A DNA stretch of 64,000 bases from JADKAV01 sp963769435 (GCA_963769435.1 CAVYLN010000002.1:930001-994000), one strand, 5' to 3'. Numbered from the stretch's first letter, positions 26,446-35,948 are shown. Made by a program: numbers and translations. The notes: generated by a model not told the origin, from the letters alone.

Positions 26446-26490
26446 GGCGCTTGTTTCCTCTTCTTCTCGCCGCTGTCGTCCTGGGGTGGT

Positions 26491-26521
26491 CGGGGGCGGG
26501 GGCTTGCGCCGCCCGCCCCCG
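26491..26521 (-). terminator. Hairpin terminator after tuf
   Basis: A perfect 10-bp G/C stem, CGGGGGCGGG (26491-26500) and CCCGCCCCCG (26512-26521), 20 bp past the tuf stop. It closes the str operon and separates it from the S10 operon. Confidence 0.75.
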
Positions 26522-26541
26522 AACCGGGGGTGGTGCTGGTA

Positions 26542-27735
26542 CTACTTGTTGATCTTTGTGACCCGGCCGGCGCCGACGGTGCGGCCACCTTCCCGGATCG
26601 CGAACCGCAGACCGTCTTCCATGGCGATCGGCTGGATCAGCTGCACCGACATCTCGGTGTTGTCGCCGGGCATCACCATCTCGGTGCCGTCCGGCAGGGT
26701 CACCACACCGGTCACGTCCGTGGTACGGAAGTAGAACTGCGGGCGGTAGTTGTTGAAGAACGGCGTGTGACGCCCACCCTCGTCCTTGCTCAGGATGTAG
26801 ACCTGGGCCTCGAACTCGGTGTGCGGGGTCACGCTACCGGGCTTGCAGACGACCATTCCGCGCTCGACGTCCTCGCGCTTGGTGCCACGCAGCAGGAGTC
26901 CTACGTTCTCGCCGGCCTGACCCTCGTCGAGCAGCTTGCGGAACATCTCGATGCCGGTGACGGTCGTCTTCTGCGAGTCGTCGCGGATGCCGATCATCTC
27001 GACCTCCTCGTTGACCTTCACGATGCCGCGCTCGATACGACCGGTGACGACGGTGCCGCGACCGGTGATCGTGAACACGTCCTCCACGGGCATCAGGAAC
27101 GGCTTGTCGATCTCGCGCTCCGGGGTCGGGATGAAGTCGTCGACGGCCTGCATGAGCTCGAGGATCGACTCGCCCCACTTGGCGTCGCCCTCCAGCGCCG
27201 GAGCAGCCGCGACCTTCACCACGGGGGTGTCGTCGCCGGGGAACTCGTAGGTGTCCAGCAGCTCGCGCACCTCCATCTCGACGAGTTCGAGGATCTCCTC
27301 GTCATCGACCATGTCGCACTTGTTCAGCGCCACGACGATGCTCGGCACGCCGACCTGGCGGGCGAGCAGCACGTGCTCCTTGGTCTGCGGCATCGGGCCG
27401 TCGGTGGCGGCGACCACGAGGATCGCGCCGTCCATCTGAGCAGCACCGGTGATCATGTTCTTGATGTAGTCCGCGTGACCCGGGCAGTCCACGTGAGCGT
27501 AGTGCCGGGCCTCGGTCTGGTACTCGACGTGTGCGATCGAGATCGTGATACCACGCTGACGCTCTTCAGGGGCCTTGTCGATCATGTCGAAAGGCGTGAA
27601 GGGGTTCAGGTCGGGGTACTTGTCGTGCAGCACCTTGGTGATCGCCGCGGTCAGCGTCGTCTTTCCGTGGTCGATGTGACCGATGGTGCCGATGTTGACG
27701 TGGGGCTTCGTCCGCTCGAACTTCGCCTTCGCCAC
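26542..27735 (-). CDS. tuf: Elongation factor Tu
   Basis: A 397-residue GTPase that delivers aminoacyl-tRNA. G1 GHIDHGKT, G3 DCPGHADYIKNMITGAAQMD and G4 NKCDMVDD are present, as are domains 2 and 3 with PGDNTEMSVQLIQPIAMEDG. It lies 121 nt downstream of fusA. Complete, with no resistance-type changes that I can judge by eye. Confidence 0.99.
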   Translation of the reverse strand: MAKAKFERTKPHVNIGTIGHIDHGKTTLTAAITKVLHDKYPDLNPFTPFDMIDKAPEERQRGITISIAHVEYQTEARHYAHVDCPGHADYIKNMITGAAQMDGAILVVAATDGPMPQTKEHVLLARQVGVPSIVVALNKCDMVDDEEILELVEMEVRELLDTYEFPGDDTPVVKVAAAPALEGDAKWGESILELMQAVDDFIPTPEREIDKPFLMPVEDVFTITGRGTVVTGRIERGIVKVNEEVEMIGIRDDSQKTTVTGIEMFRKLLDEGQAGENVGLLLRGTKREDVERGMVVCKPGSVTPHTEFEAQVYILSKDEGGRHTPFFNNYRPQFYFRTTDVTGVVTLPDGTEMVMPGDNTEMSVQLIQPIAMEDGLRFAIREGGRTVGAGRVTKINK

Positions 27736-27856
27736 TGCGGTCCTCCTATTGATTCTGGACTGACGGCCGCCTCCCGGGCGGGAATCGGCCTGACTGCCTA
27801 ACTTCGGTTGTTGTTGTGGTTGGGTGTCTCAAACCTCGAGACGTTGACGTTCGGGA

Positions 27857-29959
27857 CTATTCCCCGCGCGCCTTGGCAATGATCTCCTCGGCCACGTTGT
27901 TGGGAACCTGGGCATAGGAGTCGAACTGCATGCTGTAACTCGCGCGCCCCTGGGTCTTGCTCCGAAGATCTCCGACGTAGCCGAACATCTCCGACAGGGG
28001 TACGAGAGCTTTCACGACGCGGGCGCCGCTGCGCTCCTCCATGGCCTGGATCTGGCCACGGCGGGAGTTCAGGTCGCCGATCACGTCACCCATGAAGTCA
28101 TCAGGAGTGGTGACCTCCACGGCCATCATGGGCTCCAGCAACACGGGCTTGGCTTTCCGGGCGGCCTCCTTGAAGGCCATCGACCCGGCGATCTTGAACG
28201 CCAACTCCGAGGAGTCGACGTCGTGGTAGGCACCGTCGAGCAGTGTCACCTTCAGGTCGACCATCGGGTAACCGGCGAGTACACCGGTCGTCATCGCCTC
28301 TTTGCAGCCGGCGTCGACGCTCGGGATGTACTCGCGCGGGATCCGGCCACCGGTGATCTTGTTGACGAATTCGTAGCCGTTCTCCGCCTTGTCCTCGGAC
28401 TCCGAGTCGGCGTTTGGCTCCAGCGCGATGATCACGCGGCCGAACTGCCCGGAACCACCCGTCTGCTTCTTGTGGGTGTACTCCTGCTTGGCGACCGGCA
28501 TCGTGACGGTCTCGCGGTAGGCCACCTGCGGCTTGCCCACGTTCGCCTCGACCCGGAACTCACGGCGCATGCGGTCCACGAGCACCTCGAGGTGCAACTC
28601 ACCCATGCCCGCGATGATCGTCTGCCCGGTCTCCTCATCGGAGTGGACGCGGAACGTCGGGTCCTCCTCGGCAAGGCGCTGGATCGCCGTGGCGAGCTTG
28701 TCCTGGTCGCCCTTGGTCTTCGGCTCGATGGCAACCTCGATGACCGGGGCCGGGAACGTCATGGACTCCAGCACGATCGGGTTCGCGGGGTCGCAGAGCG
28801 TCTCGCCGGTGGTCGTGTCCTTGAGACCCATGACCGCCACGATCTCGCCGGCACCGACCGACGCGATCTCCTCGCGCTTGTTGGCGTGCATCCGGTAGAT
28901 CTTGCCGATGCGCTCCTTGCGCTCCTTCACGGAGTTCAGCACCTGCGTCCCGGTGTTCAGAACACCGGAGTAGATGCGGATGTAGGTGAGCTTGCCGAGG
29001 TGCGGGTCGCTGGCGATCTTGAAGGCCAGCGCCGAGAACGGCTCTTCGTCGTTGGGCTTGCGCTCCATCTCCACAGACTCGTCGTTGGGCTTGTGCCCGG
29101 TGATGGCAGCGACGTCCAGCGGGGTCGGCAGGTAGGCGACCACGGCATCGAGCATGGGCTGCACGCCCTTGTTCTTGAACGCCGAGCCGGTCAGCACCGG
29201 GGTGAGCTTGCCGTCGAGGGTGGCCCGGCGGATACCGGCCTGCAGTTGCGCCTCGGAGGGCTCCTCGCCCTCCAGGTACATGTGCATGATGTCGTCGTCG
29301 GCCTCGGCCAGCGTCTCGATCATCTTCTCGCGGTACTCGGCGGCCTGGTCGGCCAGTTCCGCGGGGATGTCCTCGAGGACGTAGTCCTCACCGATCAGGG
29401 TCTCGCCACGCCACATCATGGCCTTCATGCGGATCAGGTCGACGAGTCCGATGAAGTCGGCCTCGGCACCGATCGGCAGTTGCAGCACCAGCGGGGTGGC
29501 GCCCAGCCGCGAGACGATGGTGTCGACGCAGAAGAAGAAGTCCGCACCGGTCCGGTCGAGCTTGTTCACGAAGCAGATGCGCGGGACGCCGTACTTGTCG
29601 GCCTGGCGCCATACGGTCTCAGACTGCGGCTCCACACCGGCGACACCGTCGAACACCGCAACCGCACCGTCGAGCACCCGCAGCGAACGCTCCACCTCGA
29701 CGGTGAAGTCGACGTGACCGGGCGTGTCGATGATGTTGATCTGGGTGCCCTTCCACTCACAGGTGGTGGCCGCCGACGTGATCGTGATGCCGCGTTCCTG
29801 CTCCTGCTCCATCCAGTCCATCGTGGCTGCGCCGTCGTGGACCTCACCGATCTTGTAGTTGATGCCGGTGTAGAAGAGAATGCGCTCGGTCGTGGTGGTC
29901 TTGCCGGCATCGATGTGGGCCATGATGCCGATGTTGCGCACGTTGTTGAGATCAGCCAT
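27857..29959 (-). CDS. fusA: Elongation factor G
   Basis: A 700-residue translocase GTPase. G1 AHIDAGKTTTTERILFYTG, switch I GAATMDWMEQEQERGITITS, G3 DTPGHVDF, G4 NKLDRTGADF. The five-domain architecture is complete, ending PNNVAEEIIAKARGE. It is 12 nt after rpsG in the str operon. Confidence 0.99.
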   Translation of the reverse strand: MADLNNVRNIGIMAHIDAGKTTTTERILFYTGINYKIGEVHDGAATMDWMEQEQERGITITSAATTCEWKGTQINIIDTPGHVDFTVEVERSLRVLDGAVAVFDGVAGVEPQSETVWRQADKYGVPRICFVNKLDRTGADFFFCVDTIVSRLGATPLVLQLPIGAEADFIGLVDLIRMKAMMWRGETLIGEDYVLEDIPAELADQAAEYREKMIETLAEADDDIMHMYLEGEEPSEAQLQAGIRRATLDGKLTPVLTGSAFKNKGVQPMLDAVVAYLPTPLDVAAITGHKPNDESVEMERKPNDEEPFSALAFKIASDPHLGKLTYIRIYSGVLNTGTQVLNSVKERKERIGKIYRMHANKREEIASVGAGEIVAVMGLKDTTTGETLCDPANPIVLESMTFPAPVIEVAIEPKTKGDQDKLATAIQRLAEEDPTFRVHSDEETGQTIIAGMGELHLEVLVDRMRREFRVEANVGKPQVAYRETVTMPVAKQEYTHKKQTGGSGQFGRVIIALEPNADSESEDKAENGYEFVNKITGGRIPREYIPSVDAGCKEAMTTGVLAGYPMVDLKVTLLDGAYHDVDSSELAFKIAGSMAFKEAARKAKPVLLEPMMAVEVTTPDDFMGDVIGDLNSRRGQIQAMEERSGARVVKALVPLSEMFGYVGDLRSKTQGRASYSMQFDSYAQVPNNVAEEIIAKARGE

Positions 29960-29971
29960 GTCGTTACGCCC

Positions 29972-30442
29972 CTACCACCGGTAGTGCGCGAAGGCTTTGT
30001 TGGCCTCGGCCATCTTGTGGGTGTCCTCGCGCTTCTTCACGCTGGCGCCGAGACCGTTGCTGGCGTCGAGCAGTTCGTTGGTGAGGCGCTCGGTCATGGT
30101 CTTCTCGCGGCGGGCACGGGCATACGTGACCAGCCAGCGCAGGGCCAGGGTGTTGCTGCGTCCGGAGCGCACCTCGACCGGCACCTGGTAGGTCGCACCA
30201 CCGACACGGCGGCTGCGGACCTCGAGGGTCGGCCGGATGTTGTCCAGCGCACGCTTGAGGGTGACCAGTGGGTCGGTGCCGGTCTTCGCCTCGCAGCCCT
30301 CGAGGGCGCCGTAGACGATGGACTCGGCGGTGCTCTTCTTGCCGTCGAGCAGCACCTTGTTCACCAGTTGTGTGACCAGTGCGGAGTCGTAGACCGGGTC
30401 GACGACGACCGGGCGCTTGCCAGCGGGTCCCTTGCGAGGCAT
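29972..30442 (-). CDS. rpsG: 30S ribosomal protein S7
   Basis: A 156-residue head-assembly protein, MPRKGPAGKRPVVVDPVYDS, LVTQLVNKVLLDGKKSTAES, VRSRRVGGATYQVPVEVRSG and the end NKAFAHYRW. Its ATG overlaps the rpsL stop by one base (TGATG). Confidence 0.98.
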   Translation of the reverse strand: MPRKGPAGKRPVVVDPVYDSALVTQLVNKVLLDGKKSTAESIVYGALEGCEAKTGTDPLVTLKRALDNIRPTLEVRSRRVGGATYQVPVEVRSGRSNTLALRWLVTYARARREKTMTERLTNELLDASNGLGASVKKREDTHKMAEANKAFAHYRW

Positions 30443-30816
30443 CAGCCCTTCTCCTTCTTCGCGCCGTAGCGGCTACGAGCCTGCTTACGGTTCTTGACGC
30501 CCTGGGTGTCGAGAGCGCCGCGGACGACCTTGTAGCGAACACCGGGCAGGTCCTTCACACGGCCACCGCGCACGAGCACGATCGAGTGCTCCTGCAGGTT
30601 GTGACCGACACCGGGGATGTAGGCCGTGACCTCGATCTGGCTGGTCAGGCGCACACGGGCGACCTTGCGCAGAGCGGAGTTCGGCTTCTTCGGGGTGGTC
30701 GTGTACACACGCGTGCAGACCCCACGGCGCTGCGGGCTTCCCTTGAGCGCAGGGGTCTTGTTCTTGGCGACCTTGTCCTGCCGGCCCTTACGGACCAACT
30801 GCTGGATCGTGGGCAC
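30442..30816 (-). CDS. rpsL: 30S ribosomal protein S12
   Basis: A 124-residue decoding-centre protein. I chose GTG at 30816 (MPTIQQLVRKGRQDKVAKNK). The streptomycin-relevant lysines are wild type: Lys43 in TPKKPNSALRKVARV and Lys88 in GGRVKDLPGVRY. VGHNLQEHSIVLVRGG is intact. First gene of the str operon rpsL-rpsG-fusA-tuf. Confidence 0.98.
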   Translation of the reverse strand: MPTIQQLVRKGRQDKVAKNKTPALKGSPQRRGVCTRVYTTTPKKPNSALRKVARVRLTSQIEVTAYIPGVGHNLQEHSIVLVRGGRVKDLPGVRYKVVRGALDTQGVKNRKQARSRYGAKKEKG

Positions 30817-31066
30817 TACGTCTCCGCTCTTTCGATCGGTGGTCGGTGGCGGCACCGGGTGGCGCCATGCGTTGTTCCGTCCGGTTCCTCCGACCCACGC
30901 GGTCGGGCGTGTCGCGGATTTCTCCACTCTTCACGCGACCGAATCTGTGGTCGGGGTCAGTGCCAAGCGCTCACGGCGCAAGCCAACCACGTGGGCTGTG
31001 AAACCCCGGTTGGTTGGCTAGTCAGGTCACTAACATCGGCGTCCGGACGTCCCAGACACTCCTAAA
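30817..31066 (-). promoter_or_regulatory. 5' leader of the str operon, with a stem-loop at 30982-31018
   Basis: This 250-nt stretch without a gene lies between the predicted str promoter and rpsL. It holds a perfect 8-bp inverted repeat, GCCAACCA (30982-30989) and TGGTTGGC (31011-31018), with a 21-nt loop. A second copy of the arms (CCAACC 31082-31087, GGTTGG 31101-31106) flanks the -35 element upstream. I see no coding potential in the leader. The rest of the 432-nt gene-free gap, 31097-31248, shows nothing clear beyond the likely promoter of the divergent membrane protein. Confidence 0.45.
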
Positions 31067-31096
31067 AAGGTACCGCACCCTCCAACCAGCGGTCAA
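31067..31096 (-). promoter_or_regulatory. Predicted housekeeping sigma promoter of the str operon
   Basis: On the minus strand, TTGACC (31096-31091), an 18-bp spacer, and TACCTT (31072-31067). This fits the vegetative actinobacterial consensus. The predicted start is at about 31060, giving a leader of about 245 nt. Confidence 0.6.
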
Positions 31097-31248
31097 AGGG
31101 GGTTGGCCCGAAATCCGTGACCTGCGACGTGATCTTGGTTACTCTGCGGCGCTGCAGGCGTTATCCGGCCACCCGCGAGTGGGGGCGCACCGCCGCGCGG
31201 ACCCAGCTCGCCACGCCGAACTGCGCGGTGAACGCCACACTGGGGCCC

Positions 31249-31893
31249 ATGAACGAGATCTCCTTCTCGGCTGGCACCGCAGGCGACGTCGCCTTCCTCG
31301 CCCTGGGCATGGCGATCCTCGCGACACTGCTCTGGATGGCCTACCGGACCCTTCAGCACCCCCGCCTGCCGGTCATCAGGTCGATGGACGATCCGCCCGC
31401 GGTCACCCCTGTGGGGGTGCTGCGGTACGTCCTGACGACACCGATCATGGTGACCTTCTGGATGTCCGTGCTGCTGTTCCTGCTGTCGACGGCGGCCAAG
31501 GAGCGAACGGGCGAGCAGATCGTCGTGGCCACGACGGCGGTCATCGGGGGCGCCCGCCTCCTGGCTCACGTCCATGAGGAGATCGCGCACGAGTTGGCGA
31601 AGGCCGTGCCCATCGCCATCCTGGGCTTCATCCTCATCGGCAGCGGATTCTCGGGCTGGGAGGGCTTCGTCGCGGCGTTCGACGACATGCCGGCGGACCT
31701 CATGGACGAGTACTGGTTCGGCCTGGTCGTCTTCGACATGGTCATCACGGCGATGTGGTTCGGGTGGTTGCGCCTGCGATGGCGACGGCGAGAGGTCCGC
31801 GTGGTCGGCGGGGGTTCGCGCACCAGCGCACCGGAGCGCGCCTGGCGACGCCTGCGCAACGTCGGCTACTCGACCGCCGCGGGTGAGGAGTAG
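31249..31893 (+). CDS. Multi-pass membrane protein of unknown function
   Basis: A 214-residue protein that I do not recognise. I chose ATG 31249 (MNEISFSAGTAGDVAFLALG). Hydrophobic segments lie at about 12-34, 65-90, 120-140 and 165-185, so there are four likely membrane helices. The loop between the second and third contains HVHEEIAHELAKA. The C terminus is Arg-rich and probably cytoplasmic (LRLRWRRREVRVV, APERAWRRLRNVG). It is divergent from rpsL and convergent with the DUF4190-like gene. An in-frame extension to 31117 exists but has no clear ribosome binding site. Confidence 0.65.
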   Translation: MNEISFSAGTAGDVAFLALGMAILATLLWMAYRTLQHPRLPVIRSMDDPPAVTPVGVLRYVLTTPIMVTFWMSVLLFLLSTAAKERTGEQIVVATTAVIGGARLLAHVHEEIAHELAKAVPIAILGFILIGSGFSGWEGFVAAFDDMPADLMDEYWFGLVVFDMVITAMWFGWLRLRWRRREVRVVGGGSRTSAPERAWRRLRNVGYSTAAGEE

Positions 31894-32081
31894 AGCCCTT
31901 CCGCACGAACTGTCGTGGAGTGGCGAGCGGGGAGCGGCGACCAGCGCCGACCAGTTTGTGCGGATTAGGCGCCGGTTATGTCCGCAATGCCCCACCTGTG
32001 CCGCCGAATCTGGTTGGGCAGAGCCCACGGCCAACCACTTCGTGCGCCTGACTGCCCGTGACTCCGGCCCCGGCGCGGGTC

Positions 32082-32432
32082 CTAGAAGACCGACAGCAGG
32101 GCGTCGACGTTGGTGGTGTCGACGGTGCTGGACGTGAACAGTCCCGCGATCAGCGCGACGATCAGGAACCCGAAGAAGAGGATTCCGACGGCGATGTTGA
32201 TCCAGGCGATGATCTTGGCCGCGGTCACCATGCCGGCACCGTTGACCCAGCCGTTGGAGGCAGCGATCGCCTTGGATGCCTTGCTCGCGAACACCAGGGC
32301 CACGATGGCCAGAACGAAGGGGCAGACCGCCCAGGACAGGATCGCCAGGACCAACGCGACGATGGCGTCGGAAGATGTCTGCGGCTGTTGTGGTGGGTAC
32401 CCGTAGGCGGGGGGAGGCGGTGGTTGGCTCAC
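32082..32432 (-). CDS. DUF4190-like small membrane protein
   Basis: A 116-residue protein with a Pro/Gln-rich cytoplasmic N terminus (MSQPPPPPAYGYPPQQPQTS), then a hydrophobic pair (residues about 22-50 and 70-105) separated by FASKASKAIAASNGW. This is the usual DUF4190 layout. Function unknown. It lies 10 nt downstream of rlmB and may be co-transcribed. Confidence 0.7.
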   Translation of the reverse strand: MSQPPPPPAYGYPPQQPQTSSDAIVALVLAILSWAVCPFVLAIVALVFASKASKAIAASNGWVNGAGMVTAAKIIAWINIAVGILFFGFLIVALIAGLFTSSTVDTTNVDALLSVF

Positions 32433-32442
32433 ACGGCTCAGA

Positions 32443-33399
32443 CTAGCCGTTCCCCGTGCCGTTTTCGATTCCCCGACTGTGCGCGACCCAGTGCAGTGCG
32501 ATGCCCGTTGCCACCGAGGCGTTGAGCGACTCAGTGGCCGCGGTCATCGGTATCGAAACCAGCAGATCGCAGTTCTTGGCGACCAACTGGCTGAGTCCCC
32601 GGCCCTCCGCGCCCACCACGAGTGCGACCGGGCCATCGGCCAGTCGCGACAAGTCCGCGAGGCCGCGGTCGGACTGCGCGTCGAGACCCACGCAGAACGC
32701 GCCGGCCTCCTGCAGTAGGCCAAGTGCCTGGGACACGTTGCCGATCTGACACACAGGCAGTCTCGCCAGGGCACCCGCGGAGGTCCGCCAGGCGGCCGGT
32801 GTGACCGGTGCCGAGCGACGCTTGGGAACGAGCAGTGCGGTTGCCCCGAAGGCGGCGGCCGAACGCGCGATCGCTCCCAGGTTGTGTGGGTCGGTCACTT
32901 GATCCAGCACGACCCACAGGGCCCGGTCCGTGGCCAGTAGCGAATCCAGGTCGGTGTACTCGAACGGTTTGGCCACCAGCACCAGCCCCTGGTGGACGAT
33001 GTCTCCGGCGACGTCGTTCGATCGTCGGTCCGGCTCACCTCACGCACCGGCAGCCCCTGCTGCCCGGCCAGGGTGACCGCCTCGTGCACCCGGTCGTCGA
33101 GGTCAACACGAGCCTGGACCAGCAGTTCCGTGGCCGGAGTCCTGGTGCGCAGCGCCTCGACCACCGGGTTGCGGCCCACCACCACGTCGCTCGGAGGACG
33201 CGACGATCGTCCCGCGCGACCGCTTCGCACCCGGGGATTTCGACCGGCGTGCGGCGGGATGACCCGGACGGTCCTTGGCCGCCGGGGTCGGCCCCTTGCC
33301 CTCGAGCCCCTTGCGCCGCTGACCTCCGGAGCCGACGCTGGCCCCCTTCTTGGAACCGGTCGTGCGCCGGGCGCCGCGCCGCTGCGAGTTACCGGCCAT
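32443..33399 (-). CDS. rlmB: SpoU-family rRNA 2'-O-methyltransferase (RlmB-like), two frame errors
   Basis: A SAM-dependent RNA ribose methyltransferase. It starts at ATG 33399 (MAGNSQRRGARRTTGSKKGA), overlapping the cysS end, with a basic low-complexity extension of about 65 residues. The L30e-like substrate domain is VVVGRNPVVEALRTRTPATE. The trefoil-knot domain has DQVTDPHNLGAIARSAAAFG, VVGAEGRGLSQLV and IPMTAATESLNASVATGIAL. The frame breaks near 33193-33199 (one extra base) and near 33030-33036 (one missing base, before RSNDVAGDIVHQGLVLVAKP). The repaired length is 318 residues. The carD-ispD-ispF-cysS-spoU order matches mycobacteria. Confidence 0.9.
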
Positions 33400-34795
33400 C
33401 GGAGTCCACCGACCAGACCGGCCCAGCGGGTCGGTCCTCGATCTGGACACCCGCGGCCAGCAAACGGTCGCGGATGGCATCGGCCTGCGCCCAGTCCCGC
33501 TGCTCCCGAGCCTTCTGGCGGGAGACCAACAGGTCGTCGACCAAGACCCCGAGCGCCGCCAGTGCCTGCTCGGACCCAGCGTCCCGTGAGCGCCATGGGT
33601 CCTCGAGCGGGTTGATACCCAGCACCGAGGACATCGCGCTGACCCACCGCCACGCCTGCCGGAAGGCCTGCTCGTCGCCGTTCTCGGACGCGACGTTGCC
33701 CGTCCGCACCGTGTCGAACATGACCGCCACGGCCGCTGGCACGCCGAGATCGTCGTCCATGGCCTCGACGAAGGCCGCGGGGCACTCGTCCGCCTTCGCG
33801 GGCGGCAACGGCTCGTCGGTGATCTTGGACAAGAAGCCCGAGATGCGGCGGAAGCCCACCGCCGATTCGACAACCGATTCGTACGAGAACTCCAGCGTCG
33901 ACCTGTAGTGCGCGGCAGCCAGGTAGAAGCGCAGCTCCACGGGCCGGACCTGCTTGAGGACCTCGTCCACCGCGAGCGCGTTCCCCAGCGACTTGCCCAT
34001 CTTCTCGCCGGCCGCAGTGACCCAGGAGTTGTGCAGCCAGTAGTTCGCGAATCGATCCCCCGCGGCGCGGGACTGGGCCAGTTCGTTCTCGTGGTGCGGG
34101 AAGATCAGGTCGATCCCGCCGCCGTGGATGTCGAACTGGGGGCCGAGGTAGTAGACCGACATCGCCGAGCACTCAAGGTGCCACCCCGGACGACCGGCGC
34201 CCCAGGGCGAATCCCAGGCGGGTTCGCCCGGTTTGGCCGACTTCCACAACGCGAAATCGCGCGGGTCGCGCTTGCGGGGATCGTCGGCCGAATCCGTGGC
34301 CGCCTGCAGATCGTCGAGTCGCTGGCGGGACAGCTGGCCGTACTCCGGGTATGACGAGACCGAGAAGTACACGTCCCCCTCGACTGCGTATGCGACCTGC
34401 TGCTCCTCGAGCCGGCCGATCAGTTCGATCATCTGCGGGATGTGACCGGTGGCCCGCGGCTCGACGGTCGGGGGAAGACATCCCAGGGTCTCGTACGCGT
34501 GCGTGAATTCCCGCTCGTACTCTTGCGCGACCGCCCACCACGGCCGGCCCTGCTCCGCGGCTCTGGCCAGGATCTTGTCGTCGATGTCGGTGACGTTGCG
34601 GCAGACCGTGGCCTCGTACCCGCATGCCCGCAGCCATCGGGTCAGAACGTCGAAGACGACCCCCGGCCGCAAATGCCCGACATGGGGTGCGGCCTGCACC
34701 GTGGCGCCGCAGTAGTAGATCGACGCATGACCCGGGATGAGGGGCGTGAATTCACGTACGCTGCGCGTGCCGGTGTCATAGATCCGCAAGGTCAC
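33389..34795 (-). CDS. cysS: Cysteinyl-tRNA synthetase
   Basis: A 468-residue class I synthetase. Zinc and HIGH regions: YYCGATVQAAPHVGHLRPGV; the NVTDIDDKIL segment; GGGIDLIFPHHENELAQSRA; and the KMSKS-type loop KMGKSLGN. The C-terminal helical domain is present, which argues for CysS rather than the related mycothiol ligase MshC. GTG start at 34795, overlapping the ispF stop by 4 nt. Confidence 0.95.
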   Translation of the reverse strand: MTLRIYDTGTRSVREFTPLIPGHASIYYCGATVQAAPHVGHLRPGVVFDVLTRWLRACGYEATVCRNVTDIDDKILARAAEQGRPWWAVAQEYEREFTHAYETLGCLPPTVEPRATGHIPQMIELIGRLEEQQVAYAVEGDVYFSVSSYPEYGQLSRQRLDDLQAATDSADDPRKRDPRDFALWKSAKPGEPAWDSPWGAGRPGWHLECSAMSVYYLGPQFDIHGGGIDLIFPHHENELAQSRAAGDRFANYWLHNSWVTAAGEKMGKSLGNALAVDEVLKQVRPVELRFYLAAAHYRSTLEFSYESVVESAVGFRRISGFLSKITDEPLPPAKADECPAAFVEAMDDDLGVPAAVAVMFDTVRTGNVASENGDEQAFRQAWRWVSAMSSVLGINPLEDPWRSRDAGSEQALAALGVLVDDLLVSRQKAREQRDWAQADAIRDRLLAAGVQIEDRPAGPVWSVDSDGR

Positions 34796-35268
34796 TGGTC
34801 AAGGTTACCGATCGGCTGGACAAGGGCTGTGGCCATCGCCGCCAACCCCTCCCCCCGGCCGGTGAAGCCCAGGCCGTCGGTGGTGGTGGCGGACAGATGG
34901 ACCGGACATCCCGCGGCGCGGCTCAACGTCTCCTGCGCTTCTACCCTGCGGCCACCGATCCGAGGCCGGTTGCCGATCAGCTGGACACCGATGTTGACCG
35001 GGGCGAACCCGTGATCCCTGGCGTGGCCGGCCACCTCGCTGAGGATCTGCACCCCCGCTGCGCCGCGCCACTGGGGCCGGTCCGTGCCGATCAGAGCACC
35101 GAGGTCACCCAGTCCGCAGGCGTTCAGCACCGCGTCGGCGCAGGCATGTGCCACGACATCGCCGTCGGAGTGTCCGGCCAGCCCGGGTTCGTCCGGCCAC
35201 AACAGTCCTGCAACCCACGCCGGTGCGGAGGCGTCGAAGGCGTGGGCGTCCACACCGATCCCGATCAT
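34792..35268 (-). CDS. ispF: 2-C-methyl-D-erythritol 2,4-cyclodiphosphate synthase
   Basis: The MEP-pathway step after IspE. It is 158 residues and starts MIGIGVDAHAFD at 35268 with the Asp and His zinc ligands. HSDGDVVAHACADAVLNACG and GDLGALIGTD are family motifs; it ends ALVQPIGNLDQ. The ATG overlaps the ispD stop (TGATG), so the two are coupled. Confidence 0.96.
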   Translation of the reverse strand: MIGIGVDAHAFDASAPAWVAGLLWPDEPGLAGHSDGDVVAHACADAVLNACGLGDLGALIGTDRPQWRGAAGVQILSEVAGHARDHGFAPVNIGVQLIGNRPRIGGRRVEAQETLSRAAGCPVHLSATTTDGLGFTGRGEGLAAMATALVQPIGNLDQ

Positions 35269-35948
35269 CACGTGGGCATCGTCCCATCCGGGCTGGCCAG
35301 CCACGCGGCGATCCTGAGATCCAACGGGGTCGTGATCTTGACCGAGTACTGCGAACCCTCCACGACGACGACCTGAACCCCGGACTGCTCGACGAGCATG
35401 GCGTCGTCGGTGACGGCACCAGTGCGGACCGCATGGGCGCGCAGCAGCGTCTGCACGTGGAACCCCTGCGGAGTCTGCACCGCCACCAGACGCTCTCTCG
35501 GGAGGGTCCGTTCGACGACCCCGTTGTCCACGAGTTTGATCGTGTCGGTGACCGCAAGTGCGGGCACCACAGCCCGGGCCCCGAGTTCCAGCGCCTGCCG
35601 TACCCGGTCGTAGACGCCCGCAGGCGCGAACGGTCTGGCAGCGTCGTGGATCAGGACGTGTTCAGTCTGTGGCGAGAGGGCGGCCAACCCTTCCCGCACC
35701 GAGGCGTCGCGACTGGCACCCCCAGCGACGACCCTGACGCCCGGGAACCTCCGGCCCACCTGCTTGACCAGCGCGCCGACCTCGGCGGCAGGCGCGACCA
35801 GCACCACATCGGTGAGCCACTGCAGGTCGTCGGCCGTACGCAGGCAGTGGCCGATCATGGAATCGCCGGCGATCTGGACCAGGGCTTTCGGCACGTCGGC
35901 ACCGAGCCGTTGACCGCTGCCCGCCGCCAACAGGAGCATGCCTGTCAT
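35268..35948 (-). CDS. ispD: 2-C-methyl-D-erythritol 4-phosphate cytidylyltransferase
   Basis: The MEP-pathway step making CDP-methylerythritol, 226 residues. LLAAGSGQRLGADVPKAL is the nucleotide-binding loop; ASRDASVREGL, HVLIHDAARPFAP and VAVQTPQGFHVQTLLRAH follow. It overlaps the PIN/TRAM gene by 4 nt. Confidence 0.96.
   Translation of the reverse strand: MTGMLLLAAGSGQRLGADVPKALVQIAGDSMIGHCLRTADDLQWLTDVVLVAPAAEVGALVKQVGRRFPGVRVVAGGASRDASVREGLAALSPQTEHVLIHDAARPFAPAGVYDRVRQALELGARAVVPALAVTDTIKLVDNGVVERTLPRERLVAVQTPQGFHVQTLLRAHAVRTGAVTDDAMLVEQSGVQVVVVEGSQYSVKITTPLDLRIAAWLASPDGTMPT

Noticed and set aside
25291..27801. A very long open frame on the plus strand opposite rplC, rpsJ and tuf
   Set aside because: It is antisense to highly conserved genes, His/Asp/Val-rich with no family motifs, and arises from high GC in the wobble position of the true genes.
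28223..30469. A 748-codon open frame on the plus strand opposite fusA and rpsG
   Set aside because: Shadow of fusA; composition is typical of antisense frames and there is no ribosome binding site or motif.
33389..34795. Mycothiol ligase MshC instead of CysS
   Set aside because: The length of 468 residues, the NVTDIDDKIL segment and the full C-terminal domain fit CysS; MshC is shorter and the ispF-cysS-rlmB context is that of cysS.
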